Numbered from the stretch's first letter, positions 55,424 to 64,000 are shown. The stretch is 64,000 bases of DNA from Fidelibacterota bacterium (GCA_004124875.1 SCKJ01000007.1:1-64000); one strand, 5' to 3'. Made by a program: numbers and translations. The notes: generated by a model from the letters alone, not told the origin.

Positions 55424-55505
55424 TCCACACTCACCCCCACCCTGCGTGATGCCCCCTCTCTCCGGAGAGAGGGGGAGTCTGGCGCAGCCGACTGGGGTGA
55501 GTGGA
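55424..55505. repeat. Palindromic MITE/REP-like element with perfect 24-bp palindrome
   Basis: Outer ends CACTCACCCC and GGGGTGAGTGG are inverted. The centre at 55452-55475 is a perfect palindrome (CCCCCTCTCTCC then GGAGAGAGGGGG). It sits between kbl-tail copies K2 and K3. Confidence 0.75.
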
Positions 55506-55508
55506 ATC

Positions 55509-55560
55509 GCCATCGCTGCCTTTACCAAGGTGGGGCGGACGTTTGGAGTGTTAAATTTGA
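55509..55560 (+). repeat. kbl 3'-end repeat, copy K3
   Basis: GCCATCGCTGCCTTTACCAA and GGTGGGG recur. The frame would read [16 protein letters not shown], close to typical kbl ends. Confidence 0.8.
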
Positions 55561-55605
55561 ATGATCAGTTTCAGGCCACGGATACCAGTGCAGGAGAACG
55601 ATATA

Positions 55606-55992
55606 ATGACTGATACACAGCCCAAGGGACTTTCAACCATCGGCCAGATCGCCGTGACGGTGAAAAATCTCGATAGCGCCATTGAGTTTTACCGCGACAG
55701 CCTCGGCATGGCGCTGCAGTTCCAGGTGCCGGGGATGGCCTTCTTCGACTGCGACGGTGTGCGGCTGATGCTCAGCCTGGCGGAATCGCCGGAGTTCGAC
55801 CATCCCGCATCCATCATCTACTTTAAGGTGGACGATATTGCCGCCCAGCATGCGGCCATGACGGATAAGGACGTAAAGTTTGTCGCGCCACCCCACCTTA
55901 CCGCCGACATGGGCAGCTACGAGCTGTGGATGGCCTTCTTCAATGACCTCGACGGCAACACCCTGGCGCTGATGAGTGAAGTGCCAAAATAA
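55606..55992 (+). CDS. VOC (glyoxalase/bleomycin resistance) family protein
   Basis: 128 aa from ATG 55606 (AGGAGA upstream). IGQIAVTVKNLDSAIEFYRDSLGM and GMAFFDCDGVRLMLSL, then FKVDDIAAQHAAM and MAFFNDLDGNTLALMSEVP show the paired beta-alpha-beta-beta-beta units of VOC enzymes. Substrate is unknown. It directly follows the kbl-tail cassette region. Confidence 0.9.
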   Translation: MTDTQPKGLSTIGQIAVTVKNLDSAIEFYRDSLGMALQFQVPGMAFFDCDGVRLMLSLAESPEFDHPASIIYFKVDDIAAQHAAMTDKDVKFVAPPHLTADMGSYELWMAFFNDLDGNTLALMSEVPK

Positions 55993-56054
55993 TGGGCGGC
56001 AAACCTGCCGAAAAATCGGGCGAAGCGATGGCCGCCGTGATGTTCCCGTATCTC

Positions 56055-56083
56055 TTGACATACCGCCCGTTATCGCGTACGCT
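56055..56083 (+). promoter_or_regulatory. Sigma70-like promoter giving a possibly leaderless antitoxin mRNA
   Basis: TTGACA (56055-56060), a 17-bp spacer and TACGCT (56078-56083) precede ATG 56089 by only 6 nt, so transcription would start at or near the start codon. Confidence 0.45.
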
Positions 56084-56088
56084 ATGCT

Positions 56089-56325
56089 ATGAAATCGATC
56101 AGCGCCACAAAAGCCCGGGAACGCCTCTACCGCCTGATGGACGAAACCGCCGAATTCCACGAGCCGGTTCTGGTGACCGGCAAAGGGAGCAATGCCGTCC
56201 TTCTGGGGGAGGATGACTGGCACGCCATACAGGAGACACTCTATCTGCTGTCCATCCCGGGCATGCGGGCATCTATTCGTGAGGGTCTTGACACCCCTCT
56301 TGAGGAGACCGAGCCGGAACCGTAG
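56089..56325 (+). CDS. YefM/Phd-type antitoxin, orphan
   Basis: 78 aa. SISATKARERLYRLMDETAE, FHEPVLVTGKGSNAVLLGED and WHAIQETLYLLSIPGMRASI are canonical YefM. YefM genes normally precede yoeB, but no YoeB toxin follows; the next frame is an unrelated lipoprotein. It may be an orphan antitoxin protecting against YoeB-like toxins, or a relic. Confidence 0.9.
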   Translation: MKSISATKARERLYRLMDETAEFHEPVLVTGKGSNAVLLGEDDWHAIQETLYLLSIPGMRASIREGLDTPLEETEPEP

Positions 56326-56341
56326 CACTGCGACAGATTCC

Positions 56342-57124
56342 ATGCCAAATTCCGGCATGACACCCCCGCACCCATTGAATCGCGCCACCCTGCTGCTGCC
56401 CCTGCTGCTGGCGACCATCGGCTGCGCAGGAGAGCTCTCCGACCCCGAGAAGCAGGCCATCGCTATCCTGGGGCGCGCCCACGACCTGATGGGGGGCCAG
56501 GCGCTCATCGACAGCATCCATACCCTGCAGGTCACTGCGGCTTCAACAGACCCCCGGGGGCCGTTCGTGACCCATATTGCCAGCCGCGCCAACGGTGATC
56601 TGACCATTCGGCAGGTCTACCCCAAGTGGGGCCAACGCCGGGGCGGCATGATCGGCAACCGCTACTGGCGGCAGGAACCGGGCGGTGAAATCGAACCGCT
56701 CAACTGGCAGCTGGCGTATAACATGCGGCTTCTCGATTTTCACCGGCTGGTGATCAACATGGACCAGCGCTTCAGCCGCCTCAAGGCCGAGGAGGAATCC
56801 GTTGAGTTCTTTGGCGTCCCCTCGCTTAAAGTCGTCATGCGGGATGGACGGGGTCTGCCGGCCGCGGCCTATTTCAGCAAGTCGATTGGACTGCCGCTGG
56901 GTATCGAATTTGCCGATGCCGCGGATCCTGATAGCGAACCGCTGGTGGTGAAGTTCGGCATTTGGCAAAATGTGGGCAACGTGATTCTATTCAAGCAGGC
57001 CATTCTACAGGAGAACGATTACACCTACCAGTATAACTATACCAATATCCGCATCAACGGGAACATTGACGCGCTCCTGATCCACCCCGATTCCGTGTGG
57101 GCGCCTCCCGATACTGCCCGCTGA
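56342..57124 (+). CDS. Predicted lipoprotein of unknown function
   Basis: 260 aa from ATG 56342. A leader ending LLLATIGC (lipobox) points to lipid anchoring after Cys. The mature part has an RAHDLMGGQALIDSIHTLQVTA motif, which resembles the N-terminus of outer-membrane lipoprotein-sorting-like or LolA-like proteins, and a C-terminus with QNVGNVILFKQAIL (LolA/RseB-like). Unidentified in detail. It begins 17 nt after the antitoxin stop. Confidence 0.65.
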   Translation: MPNSGMTPPHPLNRATLLLPLLLATIGCAGELSDPEKQAIAILGRAHDLMGGQALIDSIHTLQVTAASTDPRGPFVTHIASRANGDLTIRQVYPKWGQRRGGMIGNRYWRQEPGGEIEPLNWQLAYNMRLLDFHRLVINMDQRFSRLKAEEESVEFFGVPSLKVVMRDGRGLPAAAYFSKSIGLPLGIEFADAADPDSEPLVVKFGIWQNVGNVILFKQAILQENDYTYQYNYTNIRINGNIDALLIHPDSVWAPPDTAR

Positions 57125-57244
57125 TCGATTGCGGCCTATTCGCGCTGGAACTGATCCCTAGTCGGGTGATACCGGCCAGGCGGCCGTCTCCCTGGCGGCG
57201 GGCATACAGCCCGCGACCGATCCCGGTCCGGCGATAGTGGGGAC

Positions 57245-58645
57245 CTAGCTGGCCCCTTCCATGGCCGGCTCTATGGGTGGCTCGGCAATCAAGCTGGAAG
57301 GCATCGACCTGAAAGTCATCAGCAGCCAGGTCACACCTACCGCAGCGCCGCCAACCATCGACACAGCCATGGATATCCAGACAAACTCAAGGGGCCGGTG
57401 CTGCACGAATGTGAAGTAGGCCGCCAGCGGTCCACCAATCGCCATCACCCTTAGCACAGTCACAACCAGAAACGGCAGCCCCTTGCCCATGCCCTGCAAT
57501 ACGCGGGCGCTGATAATGCCAATGGGCGCAATGGGGAACGCCAGGGCGTTGATCCGCAGATAGGACACACCGTAAGCCAGTATTTCGGCGTTCGGCTTGA
57601 ATATGGTCAGCACCAGCGGCGCTAAGGGAATGATGATGGCGGCGAACACCAGACCGTAAATCACCGCCCGGCTCATGGTATACCCAACTATTTTCTTGAT
57701 TTCATCCGTGGCCCCGGCGCCGTGAAACATAGCTACCAGGGTCACGCAACCGGTGGACAGGGCAATGAGCGGTAAAAAGTAGACCATTTCAATGCGACTG
57801 GCGACCTGGTAAGCAGCCACGGCATGATCCGAAAAACTGGCCAGAATCTTGTTGTAGACAGCAGCGCCGGTAGCCATGACCATAAAAGAGAACGAGGCCG
57901 GCAAACCAATTTTAAAGATGGACAGCATGATGATGCTGCTAAACTTGAACGCGCGCAAGTTGAAACTGACATAGCTGGTCCGCCTGATCATGATCAAATA
58001 GATGAAGATCACAAACACGATCGCCTGACTGACCGTAGTGGCGATGGCCGCGCCGCGAACGCCCTGGTCCAAACCAAAGATAAATATGGGATCGAGGATG
58101 ATGTTGAGCACCATGCCCACGCCCAGAATCGTCATGGGCCGGACGGTGTCCCCTTCGCCCGTGAGGATTCCACGGAAAAATCCTGACAGCACCGAGAACG
58201 GCAGTCCGATAGCCACCACCTGGAGGTAACGCCACGACAGCTCGTTAACCGCTCCGGTTGCCCCCAGCATTTCCAGCATGGGGCGGCCGTAAAGCAGTCC
58301 TACGACCATGAGTATGCCCCCAAGGACCACGCCAAGGACGAGGGCATGATCGGCAATGTTGTCGGCTCTGGACTTGTCCCGCCCCCCAATGGCCTGGGCC
58401 AGCACCGCCGTGACGCCACTGGAGAGGCCCATCACCGTGCCGTAGGCGAAAAATACCAACGGCAAATTATAGGCCAGGGCGGCCACGGCATCAGCGCCCA
58501 CCCGGCCGACAAACACCATGTCGACCACGGAGTAGAGCGTGTGGATCATCATCCCGCCGAAGACCGGCAGCGACAATTTCCACAGCGCTTTCCTGGGATC
58601 CGATCTGAATTGATCGAGGCGCGATTCAGCAGCAGCAGCATTCAT
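57245..58645 (-). CDS. MATE family efflux transporter
   Basis: About 466 aa from MNAAAAESRL (or 479 from 58684), with 12 predicted transmembrane helices. LWKLSLPVFGGMMIHTLYSVVDMVFVGRVGADAVAAL and later VRGAAIATTVSQAIVF fit NorM/DinF-like multidrug and toxin exporters. Substrate is unknown. It is divergent from the following SecD. Confidence 0.9.
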   Translation of the reverse strand: MNAAAAESRLDQFRSDPRKALWKLSLPVFGGMMIHTLYSVVDMVFVGRVGADAVAALAYNLPLVFFAYGTVMGLSSGVTAVLAQAIGGRDKSRADNIADHALVLGVVLGGILMVVGLLYGRPMLEMLGATGAVNELSWRYLQVVAIGLPFSVLSGFFRGILTGEGDTVRPMTILGVGMVLNIILDPIFIFGLDQGVRGAAIATTVSQAIVFVIFIYLIMIRRTSYVSFNLRAFKFSSIIMLSIFKIGLPASFSFMVMATGAAVYNKILASFSDHAVAAYQVASRIEMVYFLPLIALSTGCVTLVAMFHGAGATDEIKKIVGYTMSRAVIYGLVFAAIIIPLAPLVLTIFKPNAEILAYGVSYLRINALAFPIAPIGIISARVLQGMGKGLPFLVVTVLRVMAIGGPLAAYFTFVQHRPLEFVWISMAVSMVGGAAVGVTWLLMTFRSMPSSLIAEPPIEPAMEGAS

Positions 58646-58684
58646 CGCGCCGAATTTAACCCCCGTGAACTTTCCCTGTGGCAT

Positions 58685-58954
58685 TATAATGGGGGCGGGG
58701 AGCGTGAGTCAGCGGCAGTGGCAGTAGCGGGGGGCCGTGGCCTTAGCAGTAGCCGTTGGCAGAAGTCATGGGAACCGCCAAGCTGACCCTGTCACTGGTA
58801 AGCGCGGCACAGATTTGACCATGCGGTGACTGCTCCATGTGCGGGATTCAAGTTGTTACCCCTTTCACGCCGGATTAACTTTTGCGCTGTTGTTCCGTCC
58901 GCGATGGCTGGAAACTCATGGGTCCTTATATTTTCACCGAAACTATTATATGAC
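58685..58954. other. Intergenic region upstream of secD
   Basis: It holds a TATAAT-like box at 58685-58690 and short GGCAGTGGCAGTAGC-type repeats shared with 38500-38530. No gene is seen. Confidence 0.4.
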
Positions 58955-60847
58955 ATGCTGAAAAGACCGCTACCTCGCTTTGCCATTATCGCCATCGTTG
59001 TGCTATGGGTCGTCATTGCCTTGCTGCCCACCTGGGAGTATCGCAACTTGAGCGAAGAGGAGAAAGAAACCCGCCGGGTGGCCGGGACGCTGGCGGAACT
59101 GGAGCACTCGATTATCAATCTGGGGCTCGACCTGCAGGGCGGCATTCACCTCGTCCTGGAAGTGGACATCCCGACCCTGTTGCGGACGCTGGCCGAGAAC
59201 AAGGATGACCGGCTTGAGCAGGTGATTTCCGAAACGGCTGCGTGGGTGGCAGATACCGAAGGCGATTTCTTCAACCTGTTTGCGGCGAAAATTGAGGAGC
59301 ACAACCTGCGCCTGATCCGGTATTATTCCGCCTATGGCACAAAAATTCCCGAAATAATCGCGGCCCTGGAAGCGGAGTCCGATGACGCCGTCAACCGCTC
59401 ACTGGAAATTATCCGCAACCGGGTGGATGAGTTTGGCGTTTCCGAGCCAACCATTCAAAAGGCCGGGGGGCGGAGAATTATCGTCGAGTTGGCCGGTATC
59501 AAGGATCCCCAGCAGGCCCGCAATCTCATCCAGAGCACCGCTCTCCTCGAGTTCAACATCTTGCAGGACCTTGCCGTCACCCGCGATGTCCTCTTTGCGC
59601 TTGATGAGGTGCTCAAATCAGCGGGCCAGCCGGCGGAGGAAACCGTGGCGGCCAAGGCGGAGGAGGGGCCTGCGAAGGATGCAATTACCGGAGGCCTGGA
59701 GTCGGTGCTTGGATCTACCCGGGACCGCGCCATTATCGAGGATGATTCAGAAGGTGACGGCATACCTGCAGGCGTTCTCGCTGAAAGGCCTTTTTCGGGT
59801 TATGTCCATGTGCACGGCAACAACCTGATTGTCGAGGCGCGCTATCGCTATGCCGTGGAGGCGCTGCTGGGCCGGGAAGATGTGCAGGCCGCCATACCTA
59901 CTGACGGCGCTTTCCTGTGGGGCAACCGCACCGAGGAACTGCCCGTCGAGTTCGGCGTGCGAAATTTCCACTCCCTCTATTACCTCTACCGCGAGCCTGG
60001 GCTTACCGGGGGCGTGATAACCGAGGCCCGGGCCAACATCGGAGGTCTCGGATCGAATGCGGCCAACCAGCCTGTCGTCAATCTGACCATGAACAACGAA
60101 GGGTCGCAAATCTGGGCCCGCCTGACGGGCGCGAATATCGGTCGCCGGGTTGCGCTGGTGCTGGATAAAAAAGTTCATATGGCCCCCGAAATTCGCGGCA
60201 AAATCGCCGGCGGATCGACCGTCATCGAGGGCCTCGAGAGCATGGAGGAGGCCAAACTCATCGCCATCGTGCTGCGGGCCGGCTCCCTGCCGGCGCCCGT
60301 GGAAATCATTCTCCAGCGCTCCATCGGCCCCAGCCTGGGGCAAGATTCCATCGCCAGTGGCTTCAGGGCGGCACTCATCGGCGGCCTGCTGGTGGTGGCT
60401 TTCATCGTGTTCTATTACAAAGGCAGCGGGCTCATTGCTACGACGGCCCTGATATTCAACATTTTTATCGTCCTGGCGGCACTGGCGTCGTTAAGCGCCA
60501 CCCTGACGCTGCCGGGCATTGCCGGGCTTATCCTTACCGTCGGCATGGCCGTAGATGCCAATGTGCTCATATTTGAGCGTATTCGCGAAGAGCTTGATAA
60601 AGGCAAATCGGTGCGGGCAGCCATTGATGCGGGCTATGCCCGGGCGACCGTCACCATTATTGACGCCAACGTCACCACGATCCTGGCGGCGCTTGTGCTG
60701 TTTCAGTTTGGCAGCGGGCCGATCAAGGGCTTTGCCATCACGTTATTCTGGGGCATAACGGCCTCCATGTTCACCGCTATCTTCGTGACCCGTACTATTT
60801 TTATGGCGTTTACCCAGCGTCCAACTGTAAAAACCATCAGCATTTAA
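58955..60847 (+). CDS. secD: Protein translocase subunit SecD
   Basis: 630 aa from MLKRPLPRF. It assists protein export by pulling on secreted chains using the proton gradient. The first helix is IIAIVVLWVVIALLPTW, the P1 domain begins LGLDLQGGIHLVLEVD, and RNRVDEFGVSEPTIQKAGGRRI and the C-terminal AVDANVLIFERIREE block (RND-type membrane domain) follow. The apparent earlier start at 58826 is non-coding. Overlaps none; secF starts 4 nt after. Confidence 0.97.
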   Translation: MLKRPLPRFAIIAIVVLWVVIALLPTWEYRNLSEEEKETRRVAGTLAELEHSIINLGLDLQGGIHLVLEVDIPTLLRTLAENKDDRLEQVISETAAWVADTEGDFFNLFAAKIEEHNLRLIRYYSAYGTKIPEIIAALEAESDDAVNRSLEIIRNRVDEFGVSEPTIQKAGGRRIIVELAGIKDPQQARNLIQSTALLEFNILQDLAVTRDVLFALDEVLKSAGQPAEETVAAKAEEGPAKDAITGGLESVLGSTRDRAIIEDDSEGDGIPAGVLAERPFSGYVHVHGNNLIVEARYRYAVEALLGREDVQAAIPTDGAFLWGNRTEELPVEFGVRNFHSLYYLYREPGLTGGVITEARANIGGLGSNAANQPVVNLTMNNEGSQIWARLTGANIGRRVALVLDKKVHMAPEIRGKIAGGSTVIEGLESMEEAKLIAIVLRAGSLPAPVEIILQRSIGPSLGQDSIASGFRAALIGGLLVVAFIVFYYKGSGLIATTALIFNIFIVLAALASLSATLTLPGIAGLILTVGMAVDANVLIFERIREELDKGKSVRAAIDAGYARATVTIIDANVTTILAALVLFQFGSGPIKGFAITLFWGITASMFTAIFVTRTIFMAFTQRPTVKTISI

Positions 60848-60850
60848 CTT

Positions 60851-61744
60851 ATGAGACTTCTGCAAAATACATCCTTTGACTTCATGGGCAAGCGCAAAAT
60901 TGCCGCCATGTTTTCCGGTACCATCATTGCCGTGGGACTGCTGTCGCTCATCGTAAATGGGGGGCCGTTGCTGGGCATCGACTTTACCGGCGGCACCCTG
61001 GCGCAGCTGCGTTTTACCTCCAGCGTTGAAACCGGCGCTCTCCGCGAGACGCTCCTTGACGCCGGGTTCAGCAACCCCTCCATCCAGCGGTTTGGCGATG
61101 ACCACGAAATTCTGCTGCGGGTACCGGCCGATGAAGCGGGCGCGGGATTCGCCGAGCGCCTGCAGGAGGTCTTCGCCGGGCAGAGTTTTGAGATTCGACG
61201 ACTGGAGCAGATCGGTCCGAAAATCGGTGGCGAAATGCGCGGCAAGGCTCTTGCGGCCGTCTTTTATGCGCTGCTGGGCATCCTTTTGTACATCACCTTC
61301 CGGTTCGACCGGTACTACGCCGTGGGCGCCGTGGCCGCGCTGGCGCATGATGTGATCATCACACTTGGAATTTTCTCCCTGCTGAGACTCGAAATCGACT
61401 TGGCCATCGTGGCCGCTTTCCTCACTATCGTCGGCTACTCGCTCAACGACACCATCGTCGTGTTTGACCGCATCAGGGAAAATGCGCGAGCCGACAGGCG
61501 CGCTGATTTTACGGCAATGGTTAACCACTCCATCAACCAGACTCTGGGACGCACGATTATCACGTCCGTCACTACTTTCGTGGTCGTGCTGGTCCTCTAC
61601 CTTATCGGTGGGGAGGTCATCCGCTATTTCGCGTTTGCGCTCATGGTTGGGGTGGTGGTGGGCACGTACAGTTCCATCTATATCGCCAGCCCCATTATGG
61701 CCATCCTGGAAGCCAGAGCGCAGACCCGTGTCGCCAGCAAATAG
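60851..61744 (+). CDS. secF: Protein translocase subunit SecF
   Basis: 297 aa. DFTGGTLAQLRF in the periplasmic domain, then a six-helix membrane bundle with SLNDTIVVFDRIRENARA and TLGRTIITSVTTFVVV are typical. It pairs with SecD, and its membrane assembly is with SecYEG. Confidence 0.97.
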   Translation: MRLLQNTSFDFMGKRKIAAMFSGTIIAVGLLSLIVNGGPLLGIDFTGGTLAQLRFTSSVETGALRETLLDAGFSNPSIQRFGDDHEILLRVPADEAGAGFAERLQEVFAGQSFEIRRLEQIGPKIGGEMRGKALAAVFYALLGILLYITFRFDRYYAVGAVAALAHDVIITLGIFSLLRLEIDLAIVAAFLTIVGYSLNDTIVVFDRIRENARADRRADFTAMVNHSINQTLGRTIITSVTTFVVVLVLYLIGGEVIRYFAFALMVGVVVGTYSSIYIASPIMAILEARAQTRVASK

Positions 61745-61804
61745 CCCCCTTTCCCCCGTATCGCCTCCCGCCCCCTGCCTACTAAAAAAATCCGGTAAAC
61801 ATCC

Positions 61805-63061
61805 GTGCCGGTGACCGCGGTCATTGGCGGGCAGTGGGGCGATGAGGGCAAAGGCAAAATAGTCGATGCCCTGAGCTCCGGGGCCGATATTGTCGCCCGG
61901 TATCAGGGCGGGGCCAACGCTGGCCACACCGTAATCATCAACGATAAAACATTCATCCTGCACCAGATACCTTCCGGCATCCTGCACGAGAATGTGCGCT
62001 GCGTCCTCGGCCATGGCATGGTCATTGATCCTGTCTCGCTGATCGATGAAATCGATTCCCTGCACGGCAACGGCATCGACACCACGGGAAGAATTCTGCT
62101 GAGCACCCACGCCCACATTGTGACGCCACTGCACCGGGCCATGGACCGCGCCACGGGCCAGGTTATCGGCACGACCGGACGGGGCATTGGACTGGCGTAC
62201 AGCGACAAGGCCCGGCGGCTGGGAATCAGGGCCGTCGATCTGATCGACGCCGGCAGTCTGGGCGATTATATCCGGAAGCGGCTGAAGCTGGCCATCGATC
62301 AAGGTGAAATTACGGAGGCTGAGCTGCCCGCGCTAAAAGACGATATCGAACAATTTTTACACGCCTCAAACAAGCTGCTGGAATATCTGGCCGATACCGT
62401 TTCCGTCATGCTTGAGGCCATTGCCAGGGGCGACAGCATTCTCATCGAAGGGGCACAGGGAACCCTTCTCGATGTCGATCTGGGCACCTATCCCTATGTC
62501 ACTTCATCGTCGGCAAGCGCCTCGGGCATCGCCGCCGGGTTGGGCATACCGGCCCGCTCCGTCGACCGGCTTATCGGTATTTTCAAGGCCTACGCCACGC
62601 GTGTGGGGAACGGGCCTTTCCCTACCGAGCTGGAGGACCGGACCGGTGAGCAGTTGCAGAATTCAGGGGCCGAATTTGGCGCCACGACGGGCCGGCCGCG
62701 ACGATGCGGATGGTTTGATGCAGTGGCGGCCAGGTATGCCTGCCGGACCAACGGCATAGATGAGATTTACCTGAGCAAACTCGATGTCCTGGAAAAATTT
62801 GACTCACTTAAGATTTGCACCGGATACCGCTGGAACGGTGAAATGATTAACGACTTTTCGGCGGCGGTACACAAGCTCGACAAAATGGAACCGATTTATG
62901 AAGAGTTGCCTGGCTGGGGCGCGGGCGTTTCCCAACTGACCGATGCCAACGACCTGCCTGACCAGGCCAAAACTTATATCGCCCGCATAGAGGAGCTGCT
63001 CGAGGTCCCTGTGTCACACGTATCCATTGGGGCCGAACGAAGCCAAATTCTGAAACGATGA
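61805..63061 (+). CDS. purA: Adenylosuccinate synthetase
   Basis: 418 aa from GTG 61805. The GTP-binding GGQWGDEGKGKIVDAL, ARYQGGANAGHTVIINDK and VLGHGMVIDP, then EGAQGTLLDVDLGTYPYVTSS and the GRPRRCGWFDAV segment are diagnostic. It converts IMP and Asp to adenylosuccinate. The 61 nt after secF suggest possible co-transcription. Confidence 0.97.
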   Translation: MPVTAVIGGQWGDEGKGKIVDALSSGADIVARYQGGANAGHTVIINDKTFILHQIPSGILHENVRCVLGHGMVIDPVSLIDEIDSLHGNGIDTTGRILLSTHAHIVTPLHRAMDRATGQVIGTTGRGIGLAYSDKARRLGIRAVDLIDAGSLGDYIRKRLKLAIDQGEITEAELPALKDDIEQFLHASNKLLEYLADTVSVMLEAIARGDSILIEGAQGTLLDVDLGTYPYVTSSSASASGIAAGLGIPARSVDRLIGIFKAYATRVGNGPFPTELEDRTGEQLQNSGAEFGATTGRPRRCGWFDAVAARYACRTNGIDEIYLSKLDVLEKFDSLKICTGYRWNGEMINDFSAAVHKLDKMEPIYEELPGWGAGVSQLTDANDLPDQAKTYIARIEELLEVPVSHVSIGAERSQILKR

Positions 63062-63960
63062 CACAGCAGACCAAGGTGGCCCTGGTCTTCACCTTGATGT
63101 GCCTCATTTGGGGCTCCACTTTTGTGGCCTTGAAAGTCGGATTGCAGGAAACGCCGCCCCTGTTGGGCGTGGCCCTGCGGCACCTGATCGCGTTCGTGGT
63201 GCTCATGGCGGTGATCTGGCTGAAAGGCTATAATATCCCCAGGGACCGGCTGGCGATCAAGCAGTACGCGACTGTCGGCCTGCTCAACTTTGCGCTCAGC
63301 TACTCACTCACCTACAGCGGCACCCAGTTCATCTACAGCAATGTCTCTTCCCTCCTGTGGGCCTCCATTCCCATCACCACCGCTCTCGGCGCTCACTTTT
63401 TCCTGCCGCGAGAACGCCTCACCTGGCTCAAATCGGGCGGCATCCTGGTCGGTTTCATCGGTGTTCTGGTCATCTTTGCAGGGTACGGGTTCGGTGAAAG
63501 TCCCAATATTGCGTTAGGGATGGGTCTGGTGATGGCGGCGGTGCTGGCCGGCACTTGGCCCAATATCTACCTAAAACTCCACCCGGCCCAAGCCAATCCG
63601 GTGGTGCTTAGTGGCGTGGGAGCCGGCATGGGCGGCGTGGCCACCCTGGTGGCCAGTCTGCTGCTTGAGGGCCAGCGAAGTATGGCCTGGACCCCTCAAA
63701 ATATCGGCATTCTGCTCTACCTGGCCATTGTGGGCACGGTCATCGCCTGGGGAGCATTTTATTATCTGATTCAATATATGGAAGTGGTGAAACTGTCGTT
63801 CGTCGGTTTCATATCGCCCGTCATTGCCATGTTCATGGGTATGCTGGTGCTGGGGGAGTACCTTCCAGCCACCGTCTACATCGGCGCCGCATTGGTGCTG
63901 CTGGGCATATTTTTAAGCGATGCCCGGCGCTACCTGGCAATCCTGAAACCGACGCGTTGA
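63058..63960 (+). CDS. EamA/DMT family transporter
   Basis: 300 aa with ten predicted helices in two EamA halves. LMCLIWGSTFVALKVGLQETPPLL begins the first, and IAWGAFYYLIQYMEVVKLSFVGFISPVIAMFMG marks the second. A metabolite or drug exporter whose substrate is unknown. Overlaps the purA stop by 4 nt (ATGA), so it is translationally coupled. Confidence 0.9.
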   Translation: MTQQTKVALVFTLMCLIWGSTFVALKVGLQETPPLLGVALRHLIAFVVLMAVIWLKGYNIPRDRLAIKQYATVGLLNFALSYSLTYSGTQFIYSNVSSLLWASIPITTALGAHFFLPRERLTWLKSGGILVGFIGVLVIFAGYGFGESPNIALGMGLVMAAVLAGTWPNIYLKLHPAQANPVVLSGVGAGMGGVATLVASLLLEGQRSMAWTPQNIGILLYLAIVGTVIAWGAFYYLIQYMEVVKLSFVGFISPVIAMFMGMLVLGEYLPATVYIGAALVLLGIFLSDARRYLAILKPTR

Positions 63961-64000
63961 AAGGTTGATTCAGGTCCGTGCAAAAGTTTCATCTCAAAAG
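63961..64000. other. Right edge, 40 bases without a feature
   Basis: Nothing recognisable; the next gene would lie beyond the window. Confidence 0.5.

Noticed and set aside
60743-62302. Long antisense open frame opposite secF and purA
   Set aside because: It is a shadow of two well-supported genes, with Asp/His/Gln-rich composition and no family motif.

Overview
The window looks like a chromosomal piece from an uncultured Gram-negative bacterium of the Fibrobacteres-Chlorobi-Bacteroidetes (FCB) side of the tree. A Marinimicrobia/Neomarinimicrobiota-like lineage is my best guess. The evidence is three proteins (one a pseudogene) ending in the FlgD-like/type IX secretion (T9SS) sorting domain, TPR-bearing class III nucleotide cyclases, an epimerase-type threonine dehydrogenase next to kbl, a bactofilin/M23 pair, and a tRNA gene without an encoded CCA. 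The lineage is inference; no rRNA or taxonomic marker was searched.

Region 1 (1-22.6 kb) is an accessory, repeat-rich segment. It starts with a clipped IS3-family transposase. It then holds a long FG-GAP repeat protein, a decayed peptidase with a swapped C-terminus, and single metabolic or unknown genes (SnoaL-like, DUF4386, MDR reductase, DUF1643, DUF309, DsrE-like, two SDRs, a class V aminotransferase, a DUF6174-like lipoprotein). It ends with three related signalling genes (two adenylate/guanylate cyclase-TPR proteins and one membrane TolB-like/TPR protein) plus a remnant of a fourth. Two dispersed repeat families occur here. Module A is a remnant T9SS-tail sequence, a tandem GTATCCGG pair with a fixed 11-bp period, and a small hairpin; it has eight copies, mostly upstream of minus-strand genes. 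Repeat B is about 85 bp with six copies. The most striking single gene is the DsrE-like ORF at 10221-10583: an in-frame TGA replaces the first Cys of a CxxC motif, and a SECIS-like hairpin follows it, so it may be a selenoprotein.

Region 2 (22.6-50.2 kb) is a dense, mostly minus-strand core block. In transcription order it holds parA-parB, an M23 peptidase, a bactofilin, the complete F1Fo ATP synthase operon (atpZ, an AtpI-like protein, atpB-E-F-H-A-G-D-C), a stand-alone TIR-domain gene, aspS, a PhoH ATPase, thiolase and 3-hydroxyacyl-CoA dehydrogenase, a broken GIY-YIG gene between inverted REP-like hairpins, acyl-CoA dehydrogenase, a leucine-type dehydrogenase, nusB, secA, a trans-sulfuration enzyme, a large cohesin-like/T9SS protein and tRNA-Leu(UAG).

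Region 3 (50.4-64 kb) is mostly plus strand. It has an ACT-domain protein, threonine dehydrogenase and kbl (threonine to glycine plus acetyl-CoA) with a Phd/RelE toxin-antitoxin pair between them, then a cassette-like stretch. There, copies of the kbl 3' end bracket a DUF4160-DUF2442 pair and a SIR2-like gene, which suggests repeated insertion at the kbl end. After that come a VOC protein, an orphan YefM-type antitoxin, a lipoprotein, a MATE exporter (minus), secD-secF, purA and an EamA transporter. TIR and SIR2 proteins are both known as NAD-consuming immune effectors, so the two A+T-rich insertions in the core may be defence genes.
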